Assembly (NCBI GenBank): GCA_963749715.1
Contig: CAVVNR010000015.1
Location: forward strand, 124,001 to 188,000
Direction: 5' to 3'
DNA: 64,000 bases
DNA from: Roseiarcus sp963749715
GTDB taxonomy: Bacteria > Pseudomonadota > Alphaproteobacteria > Rhizobiales > Beijerinckiaceae
Position numbers and translations under genes: made by a program. The notes beneath the pieces were generated by a model. That model was given only the letters and a program-made list of their open reading frames with translations, did no database searches and was not told the DNA's origin. This document shows, one piece after another, positions 27,659 to 37,008 of this stretch; the stretch's first letter is position 1; each line of letters begins with the position of its first letter.

Positions 27659-28102
27659 ATGATTGAGTGGTTCGATGATCTCGTTCTCGGCATGCGCTTC
27701 AAGAGCGGGGAAAAGCGGGTCCGGCGCGAAGACATCAAGCGGTTCGCCTCGGAATTCGATCCCCAGCCCTACCATCTCGACGAGGAGGCCGCGAAGACTT
27801 CGGTGTTCGGGGGCCTCGCCGCCTCGGGCTGGCACACGGCGGCGATGGCGATGCGGCTCGCGGTCGAAACGCGGCCGTTCGGGCCGCACCCCCTGCTCGG
27901 GCTCGGGGTCGACGAACTCAGATGGCTCGCGCCGGTGCGCCCGGACGATGTTATCCACCTCGAAGGCGAGGTCATCGAGCTCACGCCGTCGCGCTCGAAG
28001 CCGCAAGGGATCGCCCGGGTCAAATGGACGGCGTTCAATCAGCGCGGCGAGCCGGTCTACACGTTCACGCCGATGGCGATCGTGCCGCGCCGCCCCGCGT
28101 AA
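27659..28102 (+). CDS. MaoC family (R)-specific hydratase-like protein
   Basis: 147 residues, hot-dog fold. KRFASEFDPQPYHLDEEAAK, then SVFGGLAASGWHTAAM carries the hydratase-like Asp/His pair. Members hydrate enoyl-CoA thioesters; it might act with the fatty acid genes at 30.7 kb, although it is separated from them by a large repeat gene. Confidence 0.9.
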   Translation: MIEWFDDLVLGMRFKSGEKRVRREDIKRFASEFDPQPYHLDEEAAKTSVFGGLAASGWHTAAMAMRLAVETRPFGPHPLLGLGVDELRWLAPVRPDDVIHLEGEVIELTPSRSKPQGIARVKWTAFNQRGEPVYTFTPMAIVPRRPA

Positions 28103-28129
28103 TGGAGCCTGGCGACGAAACCCTCGCCT

Positions 28130-28184
28130 TGGCCCTCATCGTAACCTTCTCTCCGCTTGCGACCGCTTGCGGGGAGAAGGGATA
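28130..28184. repeat. Rhizobial-type intergenic palindrome (REP-like)
   Basis: Arms CCTTCTCTCCGC (28145-28156) and GCGGGGAGAAGG (28169-28180) form a 12-bp stem with one G-T pair. They are preceded by GGCCCTCATCGTAA. This matches the abundant CCTTCTCCCCGC..GCGGGGAGAAGG element of rhizobial intergenic DNA, here with a longer loop. It lies between convergent genes and may act as a two-way terminator or mRNA stabiliser. Confidence 0.75.
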
Positions 28185-28198
28185 TGGCGCGCTCCTCA

Positions 28199-30413
28199 TC
28201 AGACGAACTTGATCAGCGTGCCCGTGCCACTGTCCGGATTGGGCTGGAAGTCGCCGGTCGTGTAGCTTCCGCTCATGAGAATGTTGGCGGTGAGCGAACC
28301 GTAGGTGAGGGTCAGCGTTCCGCCGGTCTCCTGCGCGTTCGGGTTGAAAACAATCGAGGTGCTGCCGTGTTTGAAATTCTGCGCGTCGATCGCGTCGCCC
28401 GTGCCGAACCCGGTGAGTGTGCCGCCGAACTCGTTGGCGAACGAGAGGCCGAGCGTGTCCGCCCCGGAGAACGCGACCGTTTGTCCACTCGACACGCTCG
28501 AATCGAGCTGCAGCGTCGAACTGGAGTTAAGGTTGAAAGTCCCCGTCCCCGACGCCGCCCCCGCCAGGGTCTCGGCGTCGTCGGTCACTTGGAACGTGCC
28601 GTTGTTTGTCGTCGACCCGGCGACTGACAGCGTCGCGTCCGCAGTGCCGTTTCCGGTGAGGTCAACGTCGCCGTCGTTGACCAGCGCCCCAGACAGCGCG
28701 AGCGTCGAATTGCCTCCCGTGCCGTTGGACGAAATGCTCAATAAGCCACTTGACCCAACCGTTAGGTTTGTCGTCGCCGCCGCGGCCCCTTCGTGAAGAC
28801 TCCAATCGCCGTCATCCGTGGTTATCTTGAGCGCGCTGTCCGTTCCGAGCGACGCCGCGTCCTCGACGAACGCTTGATCGCCGTAGAGATTGAACTCGCC
28901 GCCCGAACTCGATGGTGGTCAGCGCGCCGCTCGCGAACTCGATCGCGCTGTCGCCCTGGAGCGTCACGATGCCGTCGAGTTGGCCGGCGGCCGCGCCAAG
29001 GTCTGCGGCGCTTGTGACATGGAGCAACGCTTGATAGGGGCTCGTGCCCTGCAGGACGAGCTGGCCGCCGGCATTGTCGACCGCGGTGGTGGTGACGGAC
29101 GAATTCGCGGTGAGATCGCCATTGAGCGCGCCGATATAAATCCGCCCCTCGTTGGTGATCTTCCTGCCGATCGAGAGCGTCGAGCCGCCGTCCCCATAGT
29201 CATCGTCCAGCGATAGCAACCCGTTGTTCGTCAGCGCCCCGGTCGTCTTCAGCGAGGCGCCGTTCTCGAGATCGAGCTCGCCCGAGGTCCCGATGCTGGT
29301 AATCCCCTTCAAGGCGCTGTTCTGGGCCCCGCCCGCGTCATCGACGCCGGCGGACGGGCCGAACATCGACAAATCGCCGTCGATCGTCGTGATCTCGCCC
29401 GAGCCGAAAGTGACGAGCGCGTCTCCCGAGAGGCTGACGCCGCCTTCGAGCACGCCCGCGGTGGCGCTGAACGAGGCTTTGCCGCTGATCGTCAGCGCCG
29501 CCGGGTAGCTGGCGCCGTAGATGTCGAGCGTTCCGTCGAGGTTGTTGATGCTGGCGGCGCTGAGGCTGGTCGATGCCGTCAGCGAACCCACGGTCGGTCC
29601 GAGCGAGATCGTCCCGCGATTGGTCAGCGCGCCATCCACGTTGAGCTCGCTCCCGCCGTCGTTTGAATAGGGGTCGAGCGAGACGTAGCCACCCGATGCT
29701 ACCGTGAGCGCCCCGGTGCTGACCGGGGCCGAGCTGAACAGTTCGAGGCCGCCGTCAATGGTTTTCAGCCCCGAAAGGGCGGAATTTGCGCTGCCGCCGG
29801 CGTCGTCGACGACCGCTTCGTCTCCAGTCAGCGACAATTGCGATTGGGCGGCGATCGTCGTGATCGAGCCGCTGCCGAATTCAAGCTCCGCATCGCCGCT
29901 GAGCGAAACCGTGCCGTCGAGATATCCCGCTTTCGTTCCGAGCGAGGCGGGCCCGTTGACGTCAACCTCCGCCAGCACGGACGGGCCGCCCCAAAGCGCC
30001 AACGTGCCGCCTGTGTTATTGATGCTCGCGGCGGTCAGCGTGTCGGGAGCGTCGAGGGTGAAACCCGGAGCGTTCGGACCAGTGCCTACCGAAACCGTGC
30101 CCGCGTTGGTCAGCGCGCCGTCGATGGTGAGGCTCGAGCCTCCGTCCGGCTCAGGCCCCGGAGGATCCAAAGTGAGCAGGCCGGTCCTCGTGACATCGAC
30201 CGTGCCGGTAACCGTGCTGAGCCCCGCGTCGACGAAGACGATCGCCGACGAATTGGTGATCGACGCAACCGTGAACGGCGCTTCGACGACCGGAGCGCCT
30301 TCGGCGACGATGACATCGGAGGTCGATCTCGGCGCGCGGTTCGTGCTCCAATCCGAGGCCGTGGTCCAAGGGTCGCTGTTGTCGTTTGGGTCGATCCATC
30401 TGTCAGTCGCCAT
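28199..30413 (-). CDS. Beta-strand-repeat surface protein, one frameshift
   Basis: About 738 residues once one extra base is removed from the CCC at 28902-28904. That turns the out-of-frame end into IEFGGEFNLYGDQAFVEDAA and joins the parts 30413-28812 and 28905-28199. ATG 30413 has GGAG 9 bases upstream. The N-terminus RWIDPNDNSDPWTTASDW parallels the 10375 and 42632 proteins. The body is of the beta-helix type (DGALTNAGTVSVGTG, SINNTGGTLALWGG) with three or four loosely repeated 120-residue blocks. The C-terminus TGDFQPNPDSGTGTLIKFV lacks any anchor. A probable secreted adhesin or matrix protein. Confidence 0.7.
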
Positions 30414-30700
30414 TCGATGTGCTCCAAGCTGGCGCGACGCCACGCCACGCGCTTCCTCTTCATCACTACTAAACAATATTGTTGTTCCGGGCGCAATGCG
30501 CGCTTCTTCGATTTAGGAATAACAAAGTTCACGGGCGCCGCCCGATCATCGGCTCCCGCGCGAAGCGATCGCCTTCGGGGTCGCGTTAAGATTCCGCTTG
30601 CAACTGCCGCCTAGTTAGTTCATATGTGAACCTTCTTGCGGCGCCTCGACGCCGCGGGCCGCCGCTATGGCGGCTTCTCGCGTTTCCCTCGGAGAGATCG

Positions 30701-32491
30701 ATGCCGACATACAAGGCGCCGGTGGGCGACTCCGTTTTCCTGCTGAAAGACGTTTTCAATTACGCGAACTACGCCAACGCGCCCGGCTTTTCGGAGGCGC
30801 CCATCGACATCGTCGAGGCGGTCCTCAGCGAAGGCGCGAAGTTCGTCGAGGAGGTCGTGCAGCCGCTAAACCGTGTCGGCGACATCGAAGGCTGCAAGCG
30901 GCACGACGACGGCAGCGTGACCACCCCCAAGGGCTTCAAGCAGGCCTATAAGGCGCTGGTCGACGGCGGGTGGGTGGGGCTCGCCGGCGATCCGGCCTTC
31001 GGCGGCCAGGGCCTGCCGCCGTTCCTGGCGGTGCTGTTCAGCGAATACGCCTATGGCGCCAATATCGCGTTCTCCATGTACCCGGGCCTCACCAATGGCG
31101 CGGTCGCGGCGCTGACGGTCCATGGCGACGACGATCTCAAGTCGCGCTATCTGCCGAAGATGACCACCGGCGAGTGGACAGGCACGATGTGCCTGACCGA
31201 GCCGCATTGCGGCACCGATCTCGGGCTCATCAAGACGCGGGCGGTCCCCCAGGCCGACGGCTCCCATTCCATCACCGGCCAGAAGATCTTCATCTCCGCC
31301 GGCGAGCATGACCTCGCCGACAACATCGTTCATCTGGTGCTGGCGCGAATTGAGGGCGCGCCGGCCGGGGTCAAGGGAATCTCGCTCTTCCTTGTGCCGA
31401 AATTTTTGGCCCGCGATGACGGGGGCGTCGGCGAGCGCAATGGCGTCATGTGCGGCTCGATCGAGCACAAGATGGGCATTCACGCCAACACGACGGCGGT
31501 GCTCAATTTCGACGGCGCGAAAGGCTGGCTGGTCGGCGAGCAGCATCGCGGCCTGCCGGCGATGTTCGTGATGATGAACGGCGCGCGGCTCGGCGTCGCC
31601 GTCCAGGGCCTCGGCGTTTCCGAGGTCGCCTATCAGAACGCCGCTGCCTACGCCAAGGAGCGCCGGCAGGGCCGCTCGCTCAAGGGCCCCGCCGAACCGG
31701 ACAAACCGGCCGACCTCCTCCTGGTCCATCCCGACGTCCGCCGCATGCTGATGGAAATTCGCGCCTTCAATGAAGGAGCGCGAGCGCTTCTGGTCTGGAT
31801 CGCGCTCACCCAGGACGAGGCCCGCCATGCTCCGGACGAGAAGGCGAGGCAAGTGGCTGACGACCGGCTCGGCCTGATGACCCCCGTTCTCAAGGGCGTG
31901 TTCACCGATTGCGGCTTCGCCAACGCGGTCAAGGCGCAACAGGTGCTCGGCGGCCACGGCTATATCGCCGAATGGGGCATGGAGCAGTTCGTGCGCGACG
32001 CGCGCATCGCCATGATCTACGAGGGCGCGAACGGCGTGCAGGCGCTCGACCTCGTGGCCCGCAAGCTGCCGAAGGACGGCGGGCGCGCATTGATGGCGTT
32101 CCTGGGCGAGGTGTCCCAGTTTCTCGCGGCGGAAAAGAGCGACCCCGCGCTCGCTCCCTATCTCGGCGGCTTGCAGGCGTCGCTGGGTCATCTACAACAG
32201 GCGAGCCTGTGGCTGTCGCGCAACGGCCTCGCCGATCCGAACAACGCAGGCGCTGCGTCGACCGACTATATGCATCTCTTCGGTTTGACCGCGCTCGGCT
32301 ACATGTGGGCGCGCATCGTCAAGGCGGTCTTGGCTCGACAGGCCAAGGGCGAGAGCAATCCCGCCCTTGACGCCAAATTGATCCTCGCCAAGTTCTTCAA
32401 CGAGCGTATGCTGCCGGAAACGGCGTCGCATCTGGCGCGGCTCAGCGCCGGCGCCTCGACCTTGATGGCGCTGCCCGCGGAAGCGTTCTGA
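30701..32491 (+). CDS. Acyl-CoA dehydrogenase, long form with C-terminal domain
   Basis: 596 residues. FAD enzyme for the first oxidation of fatty acyl-CoA. MCLTEPHCGTDLGLIKTRAV, the flavin-contact region GSHSITGQKIFISAGEHDLA and QVLGGHGYIAEWGMEQFVRD with YEGANGVQALDLV (catalytic Glu region) are present. The N-terminal extension and C-terminal domain match the 590-600-residue FadE group rather than the 380-residue type. ATG 30701 has GGAGAG upstream. First gene of a beta-oxidation cluster with thiolase and multifunctional protein. Confidence 0.95.
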   Translation: MPTYKAPVGDSVFLLKDVFNYANYANAPGFSEAPIDIVEAVLSEGAKFVEEVVQPLNRVGDIEGCKRHDDGSVTTPKGFKQAYKALVDGGWVGLAGDPAFGGQGLPPFLAVLFSEYAYGANIAFSMYPGLTNGAVAALTVHGDDDLKSRYLPKMTTGEWTGTMCLTEPHCGTDLGLIKTRAVPQADGSHSITGQKIFISAGEHDLADNIVHLVLARIEGAPAGVKGISLFLVPKFLARDDGGVGERNGVMCGSIEHKMGIHANTTAVLNFDGAKGWLVGEQHRGLPAMFVMMNGARLGVAVQGLGVSEVAYQNAAAYAKERRQGRSLKGPAEPDKPADLLLVHPDVRRMLMEIRAFNEGARALLVWIALTQDEARHAPDEKARQVADDRLGLMTPVLKGVFTDCGFANAVKAQQVLGGHGYIAEWGMEQFVRDARIAMIYEGANGVQALDLVARKLPKDGGRALMAFLGEVSQFLAAEKSDPALAPYLGGLQASLGHLQQASLWLSRNGLADPNNAGAASTDYMHLFGLTALGYMWARIVKAVLARQAKGESNPALDAKLILAKFFNERMLPETASHLARLSAGASTLMALPAEAF

Positions 32492-32526
32492 CGACGCTGG
32501 CGTTTCGTTCAGGGAGGTCTCGGGCG

Positions 32527-32994
32527 ATGGCGATCGAAGGAGCGGCCGGCTTGGCGGGAGGCTGCCAGTGCGGCGCGGTTCGCTATCGGCTCATGGCTGA
32601 GCCGACGGGGGTGAACATTTGCCACTGCCGGATGTGCCAGAAGGCGGGCGGCTCGCCGTTCATGGCGTTCGGGGGGGTGCGGATGGCGGAATTCGTCGTC
32701 ACCCACGGCGCAATCTCGACCTTTCTGAGTTCGGACATCGCCGAACGCGGTTTCTGCGCAAAATGCGGGACGCCTCTTACCTACAGAGGCGTCGGGGGCG
32801 ACCGCGTGAGCGTGACGCTTGGAAGTCTCGACGATCCGAACGCGGCGGAGCCGACGGGGCAGCTCGGAGTCGAATCGAAGGTGCGCTGGCTTGCGCGCTC
32901 GCTAAGCGCTCCGGAGACTCGCACCGAGCAATGGCTCGCACGAAAGAAGATCGCCGCCGTCCACAATCGCCAGCACCCCGATAGCGAAACCTGA
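32527..32994 (+). CDS. GFA family (glutathione-dependent formaldehyde-activating-like) zinc protein
   Basis: 155 residues. Zinc sites GGCQCGAVRY, CHCRMCQKAGGSP and GFCAKCGTPLTY are intact. Members include Gfa and CENP-V-like proteins; most have no proven activity. Thirty-five bases after the dehydrogenase gene and 35 before the thiolase, so probably cotranscribed. Confidence 0.92.
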   Translation: MAIEGAAGLAGGCQCGAVRYRLMAEPTGVNICHCRMCQKAGGSPFMAFGGVRMAEFVVTHGAISTFLSSDIAERGFCAKCGTPLTYRGVGGDRVSVTLGSLDDPNAAEPTGQLGVESKVRWLARSLSAPETRTEQWLARKKIAAVHNRQHPDSET

Positions 32995-33029
32995 ACGCCG
33001 GGCGCCAAGCGCGCGGCAGGAGAACCCCA

Positions 33030-34238
33030 ATGGTTGACGCCTTCATCTACGATCATGTGCGAACGCCGCGCGGGCGCGGCAAGCCGGACGGCTCGCTGCA
33101 TACCGCCTCGACGCTCCACCTGGCGGCGACGGCGCTGAAGGCGATCAAGGACCGCAACCATCTCGATCCGGTTGAGGTCGACGACGTGGTCATGGGCTGC
33201 GTCGATCCGGTCGGCGAAGCGGGCGGCGACATTGCCCGGATGGGCGCGCTCGCCGCGGGCTACGGCGAGACGGTGCCGGGGGTGCAGATCAACCGCTTCT
33301 GCGCGTCGGGCCTCGATTCGGTCAATTTCGCCGCCTCCCAGGTCATGAGCGGCCAGCACGACATGACGATCGGCGGCGGCGTCGAATCGATGAGCCGGGT
33401 CGGCATCGGCGCGTCCGGCGGCGCTTGGCCGGTCGATCCCTCGCTGGCAATTCCCGCCTATTTCATGCCGCAGGGCGTATCGGCGGACCTGATCGCCACC
33501 AAGTACGGCTTCTCGCGCGACGACGTCGACGCTTACGCGGTCGAATCGCAGAAGCGGGCGGCCGCGGCGTGGAAGGACGGCCGGTTCAAGAACTCGATCG
33601 CGCCGGTTCTCGACGTCAACGGCCTGCCGCTGCTCGACCACGACGAGCACATGCGGCCCAATACGGACATGCAGTCGCTGGCTTCGCTCAAGCCTTCGTT
33701 CGTCGTTCCGGGCGAGCAAGGCGGCTTCGACGCGGTCGCCATTCAGGCCCACCCGGAGGTCGAACGCATCGTCCATGTCCATCACGCCGGCAATTCGTCC
33801 GGCATCGTCGACGGCGCCGCCGCGGTGCTTCTGGGCTCGCGCGAGGCCGGGGCCAAGGCCGGCCTCAAGCCTCGGGGGCGGGTGCGCGCATTCGCCAACA
33901 TAGGATCGGAGCCGGCGATCATGCTGACCGGCCCGATCGATGTGACGAAGAAGGTGCTGGCCCGCTCCGGCATGAAGATGAGCGACATCGACCTTTTCGA
34001 GGTCAACGAGGCCTTCGCCGCGGTTGTGCTGCGCTTCCTTCAGGCGTTCGATGTCGATGCGAACAAGGTCAACGTCAACGGCGGCGCGATCGCCATGGGC
34101 CATCCGCTCGGCGCGACCGGCGCAATGATCCTCGGCGCCGCGCTCGACGAACTCGAGCGCACCGGCAAGAGCACCGCGCTCATTACGCTGTGCATAGGCG
34201 GCGGCATGGGCACCGCCACGATCATCGAACGCGTCTGA
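33030..34238 (+). CDS. Acetyl-CoA C-acyltransferase (thiolase)
   Basis: 402 residues. Last step of beta-oxidation. Nucleophile Cys in INRFCASGLDSVNFA, catalytic His in GGAIAMGHPLGATGA and second Cys in LCIGGGMGTA. Full length. FadA/FadI-type, between the GFA gene and the multifunctional protein. Confidence 0.96.
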   Translation: MVDAFIYDHVRTPRGRGKPDGSLHTASTLHLAATALKAIKDRNHLDPVEVDDVVMGCVDPVGEAGGDIARMGALAAGYGETVPGVQINRFCASGLDSVNFAASQVMSGQHDMTIGGGVESMSRVGIGASGGAWPVDPSLAIPAYFMPQGVSADLIATKYGFSRDDVDAYAVESQKRAAAAWKDGRFKNSIAPVLDVNGLPLLDHDEHMRPNTDMQSLASLKPSFVVPGEQGGFDAVAIQAHPEVERIVHVHHAGNSSGIVDGAAAVLLGSREAGAKAGLKPRGRVRAFANIGSEPAIMLTGPIDVTKKVLARSGMKMSDIDLFEVNEAFAAVVLRFLQAFDVDANKVNVNGGAIAMGHPLGATGAMILGAALDELERTGKSTALITLCIGGGMGTATIIERV

Positions 34239-34263
34239 CCGTCATCAGCGGAGATCCCTGACC

Positions 34264-36471
34264 ATGAACCTCGTCAATTTCCGTGTTGAAACCGACGCCG
34301 AGGGCATCGCCCTCGTGACCTGGGACATGCCGGGCCGGTCGATGAACGTGATTACCGCGGAAGTGGTCGCCGAGATGGCGGCGATCGTCGATTCCATCGC
34401 CAATGACGCCGCGATCAAAGGCGCTGTCTTCACGTCGGGCAAGGACGGGTTCTCCGGCGGCGCCGACCTCACCATGCTGAAATCGTCGGGCGACGAATAT
34501 GCGCGCCTCATCAAGGCGCAGGGCAAAGAGGCGGCGATGCGCTTCTTCGTCGACCGGACGAAACAAGCCTCGCTGATCTACCGGCGGCTGGAAACCTGCG
34601 GCAAGCCGATCGCGGCGGCGATCAATGGGGTCTGCATGGGCGGCGCCTTCGAACTCGCTCTCGCCTGCCACTACCGGATTGTCGCGGACGCCGACAAGGC
34701 GCGCCTCGGACTGCCGGAGATCAAGGTCGGGCTTTTTCCCGGCGGCGGGGGAACCCAGCGCGTCGCGCGGCTGATGTCGACGCCGGAGGCGCTCCAGATG
34801 CTGCTCAAGGGCGACCACATCCGCCCCGCGGCGGCGAAGAAGATGGGCCTCGTCCACGATGTGGCCCCGGCCGATCGGATCGTTGCGCTCGCCAAGGCGT
34901 GGGTCAAGGCCAACCCGAACGCCAAGGCGCCGTGGGACGACCCGAAGTTCAAGCCGCCGTCGGGCAAGGTCTTCTCGCCCGCGGGCATGATGATCTGGCC
35001 GCCGGCCAACGCCATCTATCGCCGCGAGACTTATGACAATTATCCGGCGGCGAAAGCGGTCCTGACCTCGGTGTTCGAAGGCCTTCAATTGCCGATGGAT
35101 CTGGCGCTCATGGTCGAGAGCAGGCATTTCGCCAACATCCTCCTCAGCAAGGAGGCCGCGGCGATGATCCGCTCGCTGTTCCTGTCGATGGGCGAGCTCA
35201 ACAAGGGCGCGCGCCGTCCGGCCAACATCCCGCCGACCAACTTGCGCAAGATCGGCGTGCTCGGCGCCGGGCTCATGGGCGCGGGAATCGCCTATGTCTC
35301 GGCCAGCGCCGGGCTCGAGGTCGTCCTCATCGACCGCGATCAGGAGGCGGCCGACAAGGGCAAAGCCTATTCGGAGAAGATCATCAGCTCCCAGATCGCC
35401 AAGGGGCGGGCCAAGACCGCCGACAAGGACGCGCTGCTCGCCCGCATCGACGCGACCGCCGACTACGCGGCGCTCAAGGGCTCTGACCTCATCATCGAGG
35501 CGGTGTTCGAGGATCGCGCGGTCAAGGCCGAGGCGACCAGGAAGGCGCAGGCCGTCGTCGGGCCGGACGTCGTCTTCGCCAGCAACACGTCGACCCTGCC
35601 GATCTCCTCGCTCGCCGCGACATCGCTGAGCGCCGAGCATTTCATCGGCGTGCATTTCTTCTCGCCGGTCGAGAAGATGATGCTGACCGAGATCATCATG
35701 GGGGAAAAGACGGGGACGAAGGCGCTGGCGACGGCGATGGACTATGTGCGCGCGATCAGGAAGACGCCGATCGTCGTCAACGACTGCCGCGGCTTCTATG
35801 TCAACCGCTGCGTCGGCGCCTATATGGTCGAAGCCCACGCGATGGTGATCGAGGGCGTGCCGCCGCCGATGATCGAGAACGCCGCCAAAATGGCGGGAAT
35901 GCCGGTCGGGCCGCTCGCGCTCAACGATGAAGTCGGCGTCGATCTGTCGTGGAAGATCCTTCAGGCGGCCAAGAAGGATCTCGGCGCGAACGCCGTCGAT
36001 CCCGCGCAGGAGAAACTCATCGAAGCCATGGTCGTCGGGCATGGCCGGCTGGGCCGAAAGAACGGCAAGGGCTTCTACGACTACCCGGCGAACGGACCGA
36101 AGAGCCTGTGGCCGGGGCTGGCGTCGATCGCCGGCAAGCGGCTCGACCCCGACACGGTCAGCGTCAAGGACCTCAAGGACCGCTACCTGTTCACGGTGGC
36201 GATCGAGGCGGCGCGCTGCCTCGCTGAAGGCATCGTCACCGATCCGCGCGAAGCCGACGTCGGTTCGATCCTCGGCTTCGGCTACGCCCCCTATTCGGGC
36301 GGCGCGATCTCGTTCATCGACGGGCTGGGGCTCAAGGCCTTCGTCGCCCGGGCCAAGGCGCTGGCAACGAAGCATGGGCCCCAATTCGAGCCCGGCGACA
36401 CGTTGACCGCGATGGCCGAGCGTTGCGAGACATTCTACGGAACCTACGGCGAGAAGGAGAAGGCGGCCTGA
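34264..36471 (+). CDS. Multifunctional enoyl-CoA hydratase / 3-hydroxyacyl-CoA dehydrogenase (FadB/FadJ type)
   Basis: 735 residues. The N-terminal crotonase domain has KDGFSGGADLTML and AINGVCMGGAFELALACHYR; hydratase Glu region LGLPEIKVGLFPGGGGTQRV. The NAD-binding domain starts at IGVLGAGLMGAGIAYVSASA, with FIGVHFFSPVEKMMLTEIIM and catalytic His. Two C-terminal dehydrogenase domains follow. Starts 26 bases after the thiolase, forming the classic two-subunit beta-oxidation complex. Confidence 0.96.
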   Translation: MNLVNFRVETDAEGIALVTWDMPGRSMNVITAEVVAEMAAIVDSIANDAAIKGAVFTSGKDGFSGGADLTMLKSSGDEYARLIKAQGKEAAMRFFVDRTKQASLIYRRLETCGKPIAAAINGVCMGGAFELALACHYRIVADADKARLGLPEIKVGLFPGGGGTQRVARLMSTPEALQMLLKGDHIRPAAAKKMGLVHDVAPADRIVALAKAWVKANPNAKAPWDDPKFKPPSGKVFSPAGMMIWPPANAIYRRETYDNYPAAKAVLTSVFEGLQLPMDLALMVESRHFANILLSKEAAAMIRSLFLSMGELNKGARRPANIPPTNLRKIGVLGAGLMGAGIAYVSASAGLEVVLIDRDQEAADKGKAYSEKIISSQIAKGRAKTADKDALLARIDATADYAALKGSDLIIEAVFEDRAVKAEATRKAQAVVGPDVVFASNTSTLPISSLAATSLSAEHFIGVHFFSPVEKMMLTEIIMGEKTGTKALATAMDYVRAIRKTPIVVNDCRGFYVNRCVGAYMVEAHAMVIEGVPPPMIENAAKMAGMPVGPLALNDEVGVDLSWKILQAAKKDLGANAVDPAQEKLIEAMVVGHGRLGRKNGKGFYDYPANGPKSLWPGLASIAGKRLDPDTVSVKDLKDRYLFTVAIEAARCLAEGIVTDPREADVGSILGFGYAPYSGGAISFIDGLGLKAFVARAKALATKHGPQFEPGDTLTAMAERCETFYGTYGEKEKAA

Positions 36472-36628
36472 GGCAATCGCCCTAACGGCGCGCGGGTCGG
36501 GCGAAGCGTCCCGCTAGCACTCAGCAATGTTGCTGCTAACAAATTGATTTGGCACGGCTTTTGCGGAACGAAGATTGCCAGAAAGCGTTGGGGATGACAC
36601 CATCGCTCCGGGAATCAGGAGAAACCGC

Positions 36629-36898
36629 ATGCCAAGCGCCGACTTCCGCCGCCAACTCGAAGGGTATGGCCTGACAACCGCAAACATCCTCTACCGCTTG
36701 CCCGACCATCCGGCAATCCTGCAAAATTACATCTGGCAGCAACACGACCTCCATCCCCATTTCCCTGAACTCAGAAAATTCCTGGACTTCTGGTCGCGCG
36801 AGCTCGAGGGCCTGCTGCACTCGGTGACGGTCGCGCACGCGCGCCTGATCAGGCCGGCGGAAATCAGGGCGGTCGGCGCGGAGTTCCGGCTGAACTAG
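36629..36898 (+). CDS. usg: Usg family protein
   Basis: 89 residues from ATG 36629, preceded by CAGGAG. QLEGYGLTTANILYRLPDHP and FPELRKFLDFWSRELEG match the Usg family, small alphaproteobacterial proteins named for a position near trp genes. Function unknown. Confidence 0.9.
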   Translation: MPSADFRRQLEGYGLTTANILYRLPDHPAILQNYIWQQHDLHPHFPELRKFLDFWSRELEGLLHSVTVAHARLIRPAEIRAVGAEFRLN

Positions 36899-37008
36899 AT
36901 GATCATGTGAAAATATAAGTTGGATCGAAGCCTGCGGGGCGATGGCGAGCGGCCAGTTCCGTATAGAGAGGCGGCTCGGCGAAACTTGTCCTGAGCAGCG
37001 GTCGCGGT

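Noticed and set aside
34222..36384. 720-codon minus-strand frame
   Set aside because: Antisense of the multifunctional beta-oxidation gene, which has all catalytic motifs.
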